64,000 bases of DNA from Erythrobacter oryzae (lineage in GTDB: Bacteria; Pseudomonadota; Alphaproteobacteria; Sphingomonadales; Sphingomonadaceae): assembly GCF_030271515.1 (NCBI RefSeq), contig NZ_JASCXI010000004.1:248001-312000 (forward strand), given 5' to 3'. The translations under genes were made by a program, and so were the position numbers. Every line of letters begins with the position of its first letter. Positions within the stretch are counted from its first letter, which is position 1. The notes under the pieces are model-generated. The model had not been told where the DNA came from. It worked only from the letters and a program-made list of their open reading frames with translations, and made no database searches. Positions 36,782-46,268 of this stretch are shown piece by piece.

Positions 36782-37786
36782 TCACTCGGCCGGTTCCAGC
36801 GCGGGCTGCATCGCCCCGCCGCCAAAGCGCCTGGCGAACCACGCCTTGGTCGAACGCCAGCCTTCACGGAAGGGGAAGATCATCGTCTCGCCGATGTCCA
36901 TCCGCCGCCCGCCTTCCATGCCGAGCACTTCGGCCTCGCCGTCGACGCAGGTGCCGAACATGCGGTCCCAGATGATCCAGGTGCCCGAGTAGTTGCTGCG
37001 GGTCGCCTCGTAGTCCTGCGAGTGGTGGACCGAGTGGTGCTCGACCGTGTTGAAGATGAAGCGCCACCAGGCAGGCGTGTTGAAGCGCACGTTGATGTGC
37101 TGGTAGACGCTCACCGTCATCCCGATCGCGCCCGCCAGCAGGAAGGCGCGCGGCAGGAAGTCGAAGAAGCCGCCGATGCCGAGGCCGATCAGGAACAGCT
37201 CGACCGGATTGCCGACCGCGCCCTTCTGGACATTGAGCTGGGTGATGTAGTGGTGCGGCGCATGGGTCAGCCACAGCGGGTACCAGTTGTGCATCGCGCG
37301 GTGCATCCAGTACTGGCCGAAGTCGAACAGCATCGAGATGATCACCGCCTGCACCAGCAGCGGCAGGCCGGTGAACCAGTCGAACTTCTTCCAGTCGAAG
37401 GCGCCTTGCACCGCTTCTACCATCGCGCCGTCGCCGATATAGGCATCGACCATGCGCAGGAAGGTCATGCCGAGCGCGACGTAGAACACGTCGGTCGCGA
37501 ATTCCTTCCACGTCAGCTGCCAGCTGCGGTAGCGCGGGTTGACCCATTCGAGCACCAGCAGCAGCACCGTCCAGCCGAGCCGGATCGCGATCGCGGTCGA
37601 GGCGACGGCGAGCCAGTTGGGCGCGTAGTACCAGAAGGCGATCGCGGCGAAGAGCATGAAGGGCTGGAAGTAGGTGAAGACGAACTGCTTGATCGGCCCG
37701 CCTTCGACCTTGCCGATATTCTCCCAGCCGACGGTCACGGGCGCATCGGCTCCGATGATCCGCTTGCCAACCTGAACTCCGGCCAT
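36782..37786 (-). CDS. Sterol desaturase / fatty acid hydroxylase family protein
   Basis: The 334-residue membrane protein carries the di-iron histidine motifs: HRAMH, HAPHH and VEHHSVHHSQDYEATRSN. These are the HxxxH, HxxHH and HHxxHH signatures of the fatty acid hydroxylase superfamily. It should hydroxylate or desaturate a lipid in the membrane; the actual substrate (fatty acid, hopanoid or carotenoid) cannot be read from sequence. Several hydrophobic segments flank the motifs. Confidence 0.9.
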   Translation of the reverse strand: MAGVQVGKRIIGADAPVTVGWENIGKVEGGPIKQFVFTYFQPFMLFAAIAFWYYAPNWLAVASTAIAIRLGWTVLLLVLEWVNPRYRSWQLTWKEFATDVFYVALGMTFLRMVDAYIGDGAMVEAVQGAFDWKKFDWFTGLPLLVQAVIISMLFDFGQYWMHRAMHNWYPLWLTHAPHHYITQLNVQKGAVGNPVELFLIGLGIGGFFDFLPRAFLLAGAIGMTVSVYQHINVRFNTPAWWRFIFNTVEHHSVHHSQDYEATRSNYSGTWIIWDRMFGTCVDGEAEVLGMEGGRRMDIGETMIFPFREGWRSTKAWFARRFGGGAMQPALEPAE

Positions 37787-37921
37787 GACGCACCCCTGCT
37801 TGAGAAAGGTTCAATTCCTAGGCCACCAGCCATGGCAACCTCGCGCGCGCGAGGAAGTGGGCAAATGACGTAGAACTCTGCGAACCCGAAACAAGTAACT
37901 GATTTGGAACGTCTTAGCCGG

Positions 37922-38833
37922 TCAGTCAGACATCAGTCTGACGGCAATCGCGGTCGCTGCCGCGCGGGTTTCGACCCCCAGTTTGCGGAACACCTGTTCG
38001 AGGTGCTTGTTGACCGTGCGCGGGCTTATACCAAGGATCTCGCTGATCGTCTTGTTGGTTTTGCCATAGCTCACCCACAAGAGCACTTCGGCCTCGCGGC
38101 GGGTGAGGCCGGCCTGCTTCTGGAGCGCGGCGATCTTGCCGTCCTCGCGCACCTCGGTGAGCTTCACCAGCACCTCGCCCGGACGGTCGCTTTCGAGCAG
38201 GACGAGGTCGATCTCCATACCGCGCACGCTGGCGCGGATCGTGGCGGCGGGCTGCACGCTCTCGCCCGCGGTGAGCTGCGCTACCGCATCGGCAAGGGCC
38301 TCGGGAAGCCGCGCGCTCTCGGGCGTCCACGCAGGGTCGATCGCGAGGAACAGGCTGTCGGCCTGCGGGGTTGACCAGGCGAGCGCGCCGCCCTCCCCCA
38401 GCGCCGCAAGGCTGCGCCCCGCAAAGCCCAGCGCGAGGCGCGAGCGGTGCGCGCCGCGCGCATTGGCGAGGTGGACGCGGATGCGCGCCAGCAACTCCTC
38501 GACCACGATCGGCTTCCTCACATAATCGACCCCGCCCGTGCCGAGCGCGGCGACGACGTGTTCGGGATCGTTGAGGCCGGTGAGGAAAATCACCGGGATA
38601 TGCGCGGTCTTGGGCGTGCGCTTGATCGCCTGCGTGGTCTCGATCCCGCTGATCCCGGGCATCACCGCATCCATCAGGATGAGATCGGGCTGCACCTCGC
38701 CGAGCAGTTCCAGCGTCGCCTCGCCACTGCGCGCGATCAGCACGGTCATGCCCTCGGCATCGAGGGTGTCGACCAGGAACCGGAGCGAGTCCGGGTTGTC
38801 GTCGACAACGAGGATGGTGTCCCTATGCGGCAT
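37922..38833 (-). CDS. LuxR-type response regulator of the guanidine/urea operon
   Basis: The 303-residue protein has a receiver domain (residues 1-120; DD at 11-12, Asp55 in LILMDAVMPG, Lys in YVRKPI). A middle region of about 110 residues of unknown fold follows, then a C-terminal LuxR helix-turn-helix (LTRREAEVLLWVSYGKTNKTISEILGISPRTVNKHLEQVFRKLG-like layout). The gene overlaps the histidine kinase gene by 11 bases, so they form a pair. It is the last gene of the long operon starting at 50285. Confidence 0.92.
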   Translation of the reverse strand: MPHRDTILVVDDNPDSLRFLVDTLDAEGMTVLIARSGEATLELLGEVQPDLILMDAVMPGISGIETTQAIKRTPKTAHIPVIFLTGLNDPEHVVAALGTGGVDYVRKPIVVEELLARIRVHLANARGAHRSRLALGFAGRSLAALGEGGALAWSTPQADSLFLAIDPAWTPESARLPEALADAVAQLTAGESVQPAATIRASVRGMEIDLVLLESDRPGEVLVKLTEVREDGKIAALQKQAGLTRREAEVLLWVSYGKTNKTISEILGISPRTVNKHLEQVFRKLGVETRAAATAIAVRLMSD

Positions 38834-40298
38834 CGGCTTGCACCATCTTGGCGAGGCCCGCGAGCGCCTTCAAGTCGAAGCTGTCGAGCGCGGCGCGCAT
38901 CCTTTCGGCGAACGGCACGGCTTCGGGGGCGAGCGCGGCGAGCGCGTCGATCTCGGCCTCGATCGCGCGGACATGGCCGATCCGCACCAGCCGCTCGATC
39001 TCGGCACAATGGGCTGCGGCGACAGGGGCGATCACCAGCGGGAGCGACGGCGCAGCCGGCGCTTCGGGCGCGGCCGCACGCGGTTCGCCCGCGGCGCGCA
39101 CCCATTCGACGCCGAGCTGGTCGGCGACACAATCGAGCAGGTCGTCGAAGGCGAAGGGCTTCAGGATGAGGGTGTCGTGCGCATCGCCCTCGACCAGGTG
39201 GACCTCGCCCGAGAGCATCACGATTCTGAGCGCCGCGCCGTGGCGGCGGCGCAGCTGGGCGGCGATCTCCCAGCCGTTGTCGGCCCCGAGCGCGACGTCA
39301 CACAGCACCAGATCGGGCTGGAACTGCGCGGCCGCCGCGAGCGCGCTCTCGCCGTCGCTGGCGGTGCGCACCTGAAAGCCCAGCGGCTCGAGCAGCCCGC
39401 GCACCACCGCGAGATGCGCCGCGTCGTCGTCAATCAGCAGCACCCAGCGCTCGCGCCCGATATAGCCCGTCACCGCGCCAGCCTCGGGCGCGGGTTCGGA
39501 CGGCGGGGTGAGCGGCTGCGAGAGCATCAGCCGCACGGTGAAGCGCGATCCCTCGCCGGGCCTGCTGTCGAGCCGGATCTCGCCGCCCATGATGTGCACC
39601 AGCGCCTGCGTGATGGCGAGGCCGAGCCCGACGCCGGGACGCTCCGCGGCAGCACTGCCGACCCGCTCGAAGGGCGCGAAGATGCGCTCGGCATCCTCGG
39701 GCGCGATGCCAATGCCGGTGTCGATCACGGTAAAGGTCGCAAGCTCGTTGCGGTAGTCGACCTTGAGAGTGACGCTGCCGTGATCGGTGAACTTGATGGC
39801 GTTGGCGATGAGGTTGATGAGCACCTGCCGCAAACGCTTGGGATCGGCGTGGACGAATTCGGGCAGGCGCTCCGGCCGCTCGAGCACCAGCGCGAGGCCC
39901 TTGGCCTGCGCCTGCAAGTCGAGCATCGCGATCAGCTGGTCGAGGAATTCGGGGAAGCGGATCGCCTCGCGCGACAGCGTCATCGCCCCGCCTTCGACCT
40001 GCGCGATATCGAGCAGGCCTTCGACGAGGTGCGCCAAGTGCTCGGCGCTGCGGCGGATCACACGGGCGGCGGAGAGCGCGTCCTTGCCCTCACCGCGCTC
40101 GATCAGCTGGGCGTAGCCGTAGATCGCGTTCAAGGGCGAGCGGATCTCGTGGGCGACGCTGGCGAGGAAGCGGGTCTTGGCTTCGTTGGCGGCCTCGGCG
40201 GCGTCACGCGCAGCGGCAAGGCGCGCAAGCGCCTCCGCCTCGGGGGACGCGGGCTCGCCCCCCTCTCGCTTCAGCCAATCGAGGATCCGCCCCGCCAT
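38823..40298 (-). CDS. Hybrid histidine kinase without membrane or PAS domain
   Basis: The 491-residue kinase has a short helical lead (LARLAAARDAAEAANEAKTR) and a HisKA domain with His50 in SVAHEIRSPLNAIYGY. The ATPase domain shows NAIKFTDHGS, DTGIGIAPEDAERIF and GVGLGLAI. A receiver domain follows (LLIDDDAAHL, LVLCDVALG, LKPF), and a helical tail of about 90 residues ends it. No transmembrane helix or sensor domain is seen, so it is cytoplasmic and its signal is unknown. Only four bases separate it from the allophanate hydrolase stop, which ties it to guanidine/urea metabolism. The ATG at 40296-40298 was chosen because the longer frame enters that gene. Confidence 0.92.
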   Translation of the reverse strand: MAGRILDWLKREGGEPASPEAEALARLAAARDAAEAANEAKTRFLASVAHEIRSPLNAIYGYAQLIERGEGKDALSAARVIRRSAEHLAHLVEGLLDIAQVEGGAMTLSREAIRFPEFLDQLIAMLDLQAQAKGLALVLERPERLPEFVHADPKRLRQVLINLIANAIKFTDHGSVTLKVDYRNELATFTVIDTGIGIAPEDAERIFAPFERVGSAAAERPGVGLGLAITQALVHIMGGEIRLDSRPGEGSRFTVRLMLSQPLTPPSEPAPEAGAVTGYIGRERWVLLIDDDAAHLAVVRGLLEPLGFQVRTASDGESALAAAAQFQPDLVLCDVALGADNGWEIAAQLRRRHGAALRIVMLSGEVHLVEGDAHDTLILKPFAFDDLLDCVADQLGVEWVRAAGEPRAAAPEAPAAPSLPLVIAPVAAAHCAEIERLVRIGHVRAIEAEIDALAALAPEAVPFAERMRAALDSFDLKALAGLAKMVQADAA

Positions 40299-40302
40299 CC
40301 GC

Positions 40303-42072
40303 TCACCGCGACGCGATGTAGGCGCGCCAGCCGCCCAGATGGGTGATGTCCTCGGCGCCGGTGAGCGCGCGCGGCTCGGCGACGAAGCCCTTGACGCTGC
40401 TGCCGTCCGCCAGCGTGACCGTGCCGATGGCAAGCGGCGGGGGCACTTCGGCGGTGAAGCTGCCGAAGCTGGCCATGTCGAGCTCGTAGACCTCGAGAGC
40501 TATGCTTGCGCCGTCCTTGGAGTGCACCAGCGCCGGCTTCGGCGGCACGCTATCGGCCATCGCATAGAGCCGGTAATTGGGCGCGGTGGTGGTCGCCCCC
40601 ACGAAGGTCGCGCCCCGGCTGGTCAGCTGCCAGTGCAGCGGCATGCCTTCGAGGTGGGCGCCGACGACGGCGAGTTTGACGGTGTCCATGTGCTCTCCAA
40701 GGTCGAGTTGTGGCGGGGGCGGCAAGGCGGCAACGGACAGATAGGCCTGCGCGAGGGCGATCAGGGCCTTGTCGCTATGGGCCGGGCCGATCAGGGTGAT
40801 GCCGAAGCCGGTATTGTTGGATCGCGCCCCTGCGGGCACGGCGATCGCGGCCATATCCAACAGGTTCACGAAATTGGTGTAGAACCCGAGGTTGCTGTTC
40901 AATGCCACCGGCGCCTCGAGCAGCTCGGCCACGCGGTAGGTCGTGCCGGTGGTCGGGAAGGCGAGCGCATCGACCTTGCCCCACAGCGCCTCGGCCCCGC
41001 GGGCGAGTTCGGCCAGGCGGTAGATCCCGTTCCACAGCTCGGTCGCCAGCATCGCCGAGCCCGGCGCGATCACCTCGCGCACCACCGGATCGATCGCGAG
41101 CGGATTGCTCTCCAGCAGCCCCGCCACCGCCGCCGCGCGCTCGGCCACCCACGGGCCGCCGTAGAGCAGCCGCGCAGCCTCGAGCAGCGGTTCGATGTCG
41201 ATCTCGACCAGTTCGGCCTCTTGCGCGAGGGCCGCCAGCGCGCGGTCGTAGAGATATTCCGCCTGCACATCGCCGAAGAACTGGCGCTGGCCCTTGCGCG
41301 GCACACCGATGCGGCGCGTGCCTGCCAGCGGCACATCGGCGAGCGGGCGCGACCACGGGTCTTCCGCGTCGAACCCCGCCAGCACGGAATCGACCAGCGC
41401 GGCATCCTCGAGCGCATCGGTGAACACCGTGATGCAATCGAGGCTGCGGCAGGCCGGCACCAGCCCGCGCGTGCTCCAGCGGCCCTTGCTGGGCTTGAAG
41501 CCGACAAGGTGATTGAATGCCGCCGGCACGCGCCCCGATCCGGCCGTATCCGTGCCGAGCGCGAAGGCCACCAGCCCCGTCGCCGTCGCCACCGCCGAGC
41601 CCGAGGACGAGCCCCCGCTCACATAGTCACGGTTATAGGCGTTGCGCGGGATGCCATAGGGGCTGCGCGTGCCGACAAGGCCGGTCGCGAACTGGTCGAG
41701 ATTGGTCTTGCCGACGCAGATCGCGCCTGCCGCTTCCAGCCGCTCGATCACCGTGGCCGAACGCGCGGGGCTATAGGCGAAGGCCGGGCAGGCGGCGGTG
41801 GTCTCGAGCCCGTGAACGTCGATATTGTCCTTGGCCGCATAGGGCACGCCAGCCAGCGGCAGGCGCTCGCCGGCCGCCACGCGCGCGTCGACGGCGCGGG
41901 CGGCGGCGCGCAGGGCGGCCGGGTCGGCGCGGGCAATCCACAGCTGCGGCTGGTGCGCGTCATAGGCGGCGAGGCGCGCGAGCGTCTCTTCCATGATGGC
42001 GAGCGCCGTGGTCGCACCGTTGTTGACGGCCTGCGCGATTGTGCCGACACTCAGGCGGGTGAAGGCGCTCAT
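40303..42072 (-). CDS. atzF: Allophanate hydrolase
   Basis: The 589-residue amidase-signature enzyme splits allophanate into ammonia and CO2. The catalytic Lys lies in YAAKDNIDVHG, the cis-Ser in GGSSSGSAV and the Ser nucleophile in TDTAGSGRVPA. A C-terminal domain of about 130 residues typical of allophanate hydrolases is present (from HMDTVKLAVVGAHLEGMPLHWQL). It completes the pathway after the carboxylase. The ATG overlaps the carboxylase stop by four bases. Confidence 0.95.
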   Translation of the reverse strand: MSAFTRLSVGTIAQAVNNGATTALAIMEETLARLAAYDAHQPQLWIARADPAALRAAARAVDARVAAGERLPLAGVPYAAKDNIDVHGLETTAACPAFAYSPARSATVIERLEAAGAICVGKTNLDQFATGLVGTRSPYGIPRNAYNRDYVSGGSSSGSAVATATGLVAFALGTDTAGSGRVPAAFNHLVGFKPSKGRWSTRGLVPACRSLDCITVFTDALEDAALVDSVLAGFDAEDPWSRPLADVPLAGTRRIGVPRKGQRQFFGDVQAEYLYDRALAALAQEAELVEIDIEPLLEAARLLYGGPWVAERAAAVAGLLESNPLAIDPVVREVIAPGSAMLATELWNGIYRLAELARGAEALWGKVDALAFPTTGTTYRVAELLEAPVALNSNLGFYTNFVNLLDMAAIAVPAGARSNNTGFGITLIGPAHSDKALIALAQAYLSVAALPPPPQLDLGEHMDTVKLAVVGAHLEGMPLHWQLTSRGATFVGATTTAPNYRLYAMADSVPPKPALVHSKDGASIALEVYELDMASFGSFTAEVPPPLAIGTVTLADGSSVKGFVAEPRALTGAEDITHLGGWRAYIASR

Positions 42073-45000
42073 GACGCCCTCCGCAGCGCCAGCATCGGCG
42101 CGCCGGGGTGCACCGACTGGCTCTCGGCGATATAGACCGCCTCCACCGTGCCGCTGGCCGGAGCCTCGAAGGGGCATTCCATCTTCATCGCCTCGATCAC
42201 CGCAATCACCTCGCCCTCGGCCACCGTGTCGCCGGGGCTGACGAGCAGTTTCCACACGCTCCCGCCAAAGGGCGCTTCGATGAGGTCCGCGCCTTCGGGC
42301 ACCTCGATCGCCGCCGCATCGCCCGCGCCGCCCTCCGCGCCGAGCAGCGCGCTGACCCGGTCGAACTCGCCGCTCGCTTCCCACGCCGCACGCTCGGCAT
42401 CGAAGGCGGCCTGACGGGTGGTTTCGAAGGCGGCGATGCTGGCGGCGTTTTGCTCAAGGAACTTGCGGTAATCGGCGAGGCGGAAGGTGGTTTCCTCGAT
42501 GGCGATCGCGCGCCGCCCATGCGGGAAGTCGCGCCGCCACTCGGCGAGCTCCGCCGCGCTGACGGGGAAGAAGCGGATCTGATCGAAGAACCGCAGCAGC
42601 CACGGCTTCCCTTCAGTGAAAGCATCGGTCTGCCGGTGGGTGTTCCACACCTGAATGGTGCGCCCGAACAGCTGGTAGCCGCCCGGCCCTTCCATCCCGT
42701 AGATGCACATATAGGCCCCGCCGATGCCGACCACATTGGGCGGGGTCCAGGTGCGCGCGGGGTTGTATTTGGTGGTGACGAGCCGGTGGCGTGGATCGAC
42801 CGGGGTCGCCACGGGAGCGCCGAGATAGACGTCGCCCAGCCCGAGGACGAGATAGCTCGCATCGAAGATCAGGTCTTCGACCGCCTTGGCGTCCGGCAGC
42901 CCGTTGATGCGGCGAATGAACTCGATGTTGTCGGGGCACCACGGCGCATCGTCGCGCACGGCGGCGATGTATTTGTCGATGGTCTCCTGCGTCGCCGGAT
43001 CGCGCCAGCTCAGCGGCAGGTGGACGATGCGCGAGGGGGCCTCGAAGTCGGCAAGGTCGCCCATCGCCTCCTCGGCCGCCATCAGTGCCTTCAGGGCCCC
43101 CGCCTGATCGAGCCGCTCCCCGTCGAAGTGCAATTGCAGCGAGCGGATGCCGGGGGTGATGTCGATCACGCCGGGCAGCTGCATCGCCTCCAGTGCCTGC
43201 ATCAGCGCATGGATGCGGATGCGCAGCTCGATATCGAGCACGATCTCGCCATATTCGACGAGGATGTTGCGGTCGCCCTGCTGGCGGTAGGTCGTGCGCG
43301 GGCGGGTGGCACTGGCGGGCAGCTTGGCGAGGATCGGCGAGAGGTCGGCGATCGGCTGCGGCGTCGCGGTGTCGGCGATGCTGACGGGCACGAAGCGCAC
43401 GCGGTCATCGGGGCTCAGCTGCCCGATCTTCCAGCGATCCGCCGCGATCACGGTGAAGGGGCACACGAAGCCGCCCAATGAGGGCCCGTCGGGCCCGAGG
43501 ATGATCGGCATGTCCCCGGTGAAGTCGACCGCGCCGATGGCATAGGGGTTGTCGTGGATGTTCGACGGGTGGAGCCCCGCCTCCCCCCCGTCGCGCCGCG
43601 CCCATTCGGGCTTGGGGCCGACAAGGCGCACGCCGGTGCGGTTGGAGTTGTAATGCACCTGCCACTCGGCCTCGAGGAAGGCGGCAATGTCGGCATCGGT
43701 GAAGAAATCGGGCGCGCCGTGGGGGCCGTAGAGGACGCGGATGCGCCACTCGCGGGTCAGCGGCGGGAGCGTGGCGGGGAGCGGCTCTCCCGTTGGCGCA
43801 TCGCCCAGATGCAGCACATCGCCCGCCACCAGCGCGCGCGCGGCGGAGCCGCCGAACTGGCCGAGGGTGAAGGTGCTCGCGCTGCCCAGATACGCCACCA
43901 CGTCGAGCCCGCCCGCAACGAGGATATAGCCGCGCATCCCTCCGCCGCTGGCGCGCCCCATGGCGAGGGTCTGGCCTGCGGCAATGGTGATCGCCTCGCC
44001 GCGCGGCGCGGGGGCGCCGTCGATGGTCGCGCTGAAATCGGCGCCGGTGAGGCAAATGGTAGCCTCAGCCTCGAACAGCAGCGTCGGGCCGCTGGCGGTG
44101 ATTTCGAGGCCTGGCGTGCCCTCGGGATTGCCGAGGATCAGGTTGCCGAGGCGGAAGCTCTTGTCGTCCATCGGCCCGCTGGGGGGCACGCCGACGTTCC
44201 ACAGGCCGAGCCGTCCGGGCCAGTCCTGCACCGAGGTCGCCGTCCCCCCGCCGATCACGCGGATCGCGCGGCGCTGGTAGGCGACGCCTTCGAGCAGCTT
44301 CGTGGAGACATTGCCGGAGGTGAAACCCTCGTGCCGCACGACCTCGCGCAGCCACCTGAGGTTGGTCTCGATTCCGTCGACCCGCGAGGCATCGAGCGCG
44401 GTCTGCATCTTCGCGATGGCTTCCTCGCGGGTCGCCCCCCGCGTGATGAGCTTCGCCAGCATCGGATCGTAGAAGGCGCTGACCTCGCTCCCCGCCATCA
44501 CCCAGGTTTCGGCGCGGATATCGTCCGGGAAGGCGACGTTGGTGAGCGTGCCGACCGTCGGGCGGTAGTCCATCGCCGGGTCTTCGGCATAGAGCCTGAC
44601 CTGCACGCTATGGCCGCGCGTCTCGGGCGCGGGCGCGTCGAGCATCGCGAAATCGCCCGCCGCGCCGCGGATCATCCACTCGACGAGGTCGATCCCGGTC
44701 ACCTCCTCGGTAACGCCGTGTTCGACTTGGAGGCGGGTGTTCATTTCGAGGAAGAAGAAGTCCTCGCGCTGCGCGTCGTAGAGGAACTCGACCGTCCCTG
44801 CGGAGAGATACCCCGCCGCCTCGCCCAGCCGGACGGCGGCGGCGATCAGCTCGGCGCGCTTGGTGTCGGAAAGGCAGGGCGCGGGGGCCTCTTCCACCAC
44901 CTTCTGGTTGCGCCGCTGAAGCGAGCAGTCGCGCTCGCCCAGCGCCATGACGCGGCCCTTGCCGTCGCCGAAGATCTGGACCTCGAGGTGGCGCGCGCGG

Positions 45001-45611
45001 GGGACGTAGCGTTCGAGGAAGACGCCTGCGTCGCCGAAGCTTGCCTCGCCCTGACGGACGACGGCGACGAAGCCCTCGCGCACCTGCGCCTCGCTCTCGC
45101 AGATGCGCATGCCGATGCCGCCGCCGCCTGCGGTGGCCTTGAGGATAACGGGATAGCCGATCCGGTTCGCGGCCACGGCGGCTTCGTCTGCGCCGGTCAG
45201 CAAGCCAGTGCCCGGCGCGAGCGGGAGGCCGTGCGCCTCGGCCAGCGCGCGGGCGGAGTGTTTCAATCCGAAGGTGCGGATGTTGTCCGGGGTCGGCCCT
45301 ATGAAGGCGATTCCGGCGGCAGCGCAGCTTTCCGCGAACTCGGCGTTCTCGGCGAGGAAGCCGTAGCCGGGGTGGATCGCGCCTGCCCCGGTGGCCTTCG
45401 CCGCCGCGAGGATCGCCTCGACATTGAGATAGGACAGCGCCGCCGGGCCCGGCCCGATGCACACCGCCGCGTCCGCCGCGCTGACGTGGAGCGAGCCTGC
45501 GTCGGCGTCCGAATAGACCGCCACCGTCCGCAGCCCCATGCGCTTCGCCGTGCGGATGATCCGCGTCGCGATCGCGCCCCGGTTGGCGATGAGGACGGTG
45601 TCGAAGCTCAC
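42069..45611 (-). CDS. Urea/guanidine carboxylase (biotin-dependent)
   Basis: The 1180-residue multidomain enzyme starts with a biotin carboxylase (VLIANRGAIATRIIRTAK at the N-terminus; EVQIFGDGKG, EMNTRLQVEHGVTEEVTG). KipA- and KipI-like carboxyltransferase domains fill about residues 450-1050. The biotinyl domain carries the acceptor Lys in VIEAMKMEC near the C-terminus. Classical members carboxylate urea to allophanate. Those linked to UAAP1/UAAP2 genes, as here, have been shown in other bacteria to prefer guanidine. The start is GTG at 45609-45611, overlapping the UAAP2 stop. No urease genes are in view. Confidence 0.95.
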   Translation of the reverse strand: MSFDTVLIANRGAIATRIIRTAKRMGLRTVAVYSDADAGSLHVSAADAAVCIGPGPAALSYLNVEAILAAAKATGAGAIHPGYGFLAENAEFAESCAAAGIAFIGPTPDNIRTFGLKHSARALAEAHGLPLAPGTGLLTGADEAAVAANRIGYPVILKATAGGGGIGMRICESEAQVREGFVAVVRQGEASFGDAGVFLERYVPRARHLEVQIFGDGKGRVMALGERDCSLQRRNQKVVEEAPAPCLSDTKRAELIAAAVRLGEAAGYLSAGTVEFLYDAQREDFFFLEMNTRLQVEHGVTEEVTGIDLVEWMIRGAAGDFAMLDAPAPETRGHSVQVRLYAEDPAMDYRPTVGTLTNVAFPDDIRAETWVMAGSEVSAFYDPMLAKLITRGATREEAIAKMQTALDASRVDGIETNLRWLREVVRHEGFTSGNVSTKLLEGVAYQRRAIRVIGGGTATSVQDWPGRLGLWNVGVPPSGPMDDKSFRLGNLILGNPEGTPGLEITASGPTLLFEAEATICLTGADFSATIDGAPAPRGEAITIAAGQTLAMGRASGGGMRGYILVAGGLDVVAYLGSASTFTLGQFGGSAARALVAGDVLHLGDAPTGEPLPATLPPLTREWRIRVLYGPHGAPDFFTDADIAAFLEAEWQVHYNSNRTGVRLVGPKPEWARRDGGEAGLHPSNIHDNPYAIGAVDFTGDMPIILGPDGPSLGGFVCPFTVIAADRWKIGQLSPDDRVRFVPVSIADTATPQPIADLSPILAKLPASATRPRTTYRQQGDRNILVEYGEIVLDIELRIRIHALMQALEAMQLPGVIDITPGIRSLQLHFDGERLDQAGALKALMAAEEAMGDLADFEAPSRIVHLPLSWRDPATQETIDKYIAAVRDDAPWCPDNIEFIRRINGLPDAKAVEDLIFDASYLVLGLGDVYLGAPVATPVDPRHRLVTTKYNPARTWTPPNVVGIGGAYMCIYGMEGPGGYQLFGRTIQVWNTHRQTDAFTEGKPWLLRFFDQIRFFPVSAAELAEWRRDFPHGRRAIAIEETTFRLADYRKFLEQNAASIAAFETTRQAAFDAERAAWEASGEFDRVSALLGAEGGAGDAAAIEVPEGADLIEAPFGGSVWKLLVSPGDTVAEGEVIAVIEAMKMECPFEAPASGTVEAVYIAESQSVHPGAPMLALRRAS

Positions 45612-46246
45612 GCCGCTGCCACGATCATGCGCACCGGCGTCGGGTTGAAGCCGTTGCAGGGGTTGTTGATCTGCGGGCAGTTCGAGACGACGACGATCAC
45701 GTCCATCTCGGCCCTGAGGTCGACCGTCAGGCCCGGCGCCGAGATGCCGTCGACGATGCCGAGCGTCCCGTCATCCTCGACAGGAACGTTCATGAAGAAG
45801 TTGATATTGCTGACAATGTCGCGCTTGCCGCGGCCTTGGGTGAGGTTGGCCTCGAGGAAGTTATCGACGCAGGCATGTTGATGTCTTGTGTGATGTCCGT
45901 AGCGCAAGGTGTTGCTTTCACACGAACAGGCTCCGCCGATGGTATCGTGATACTCGACCGCGGAGTCGACGATCGTCATGAGCGGATTGCCCTCGTTCGA
46001 GAACAGCACCGTGCCGGTACGCAGGAACAGGTTGCCTTGCGCCGCGACCGTATCCTGCGCCGAGTAACGCTCGGCATCGTCGGCGGCGGCATAGATCAGG
46101 AAATCGACCGCCTGGTTGCCCTCGAGATCGACGATCCGCAGCACCTCGCCGGCGCGCACAGGGTGCAGCCATGGCGCGCGCGCGGGCACGATCTCGTCGT
46201 GGATGATGGAGCCGGTGAGGCCGGAGAGGGCCGGGTCTGCGGTCAT
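45608..46246 (-). CDS. Urea-carboxylase-associated protein 2 (carboxyguanidine deiminase subunit)
   Basis: The 212-residue protein belongs to the family known as urea amidolyase-associated protein 2. Characterised homologues form a heteromeric carboxyguanidine deiminase with UAAP1. Conserved blocks are IVDLEGNQAVDFLIY, a Cys/His-rich segment GACSCESNTLRYGHHTRHQH, NFFMNVPVEDDGTLG and the C-terminal VSNCPQINNPCNGFNPTPVR. The ATG at 46244-46246 has GGATG upstream; an ATG at 46258 is possible. It overlaps the carboxylase start. Confidence 0.92.
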   Translation of the reverse strand: MTADPALSGLTGSIIHDEIVPARAPWLHPVRAGEVLRIVDLEGNQAVDFLIYAAADDAERYSAQDTVAAQGNLFLRTGTVLFSNEGNPLMTIVDSAVEYHDTIGGACSCESNTLRYGHHTRHQHACVDNFLEANLTQGRGKRDIVSNINFFMNVPVEDDGTLGIVDGISAPGLTVDLRAEMDVIVVVSNCPQINNPCNGFNPTPVRMIVAAA

Positions 46247-46268
46247 TTTTATGTGCATCCAGTGGAGG

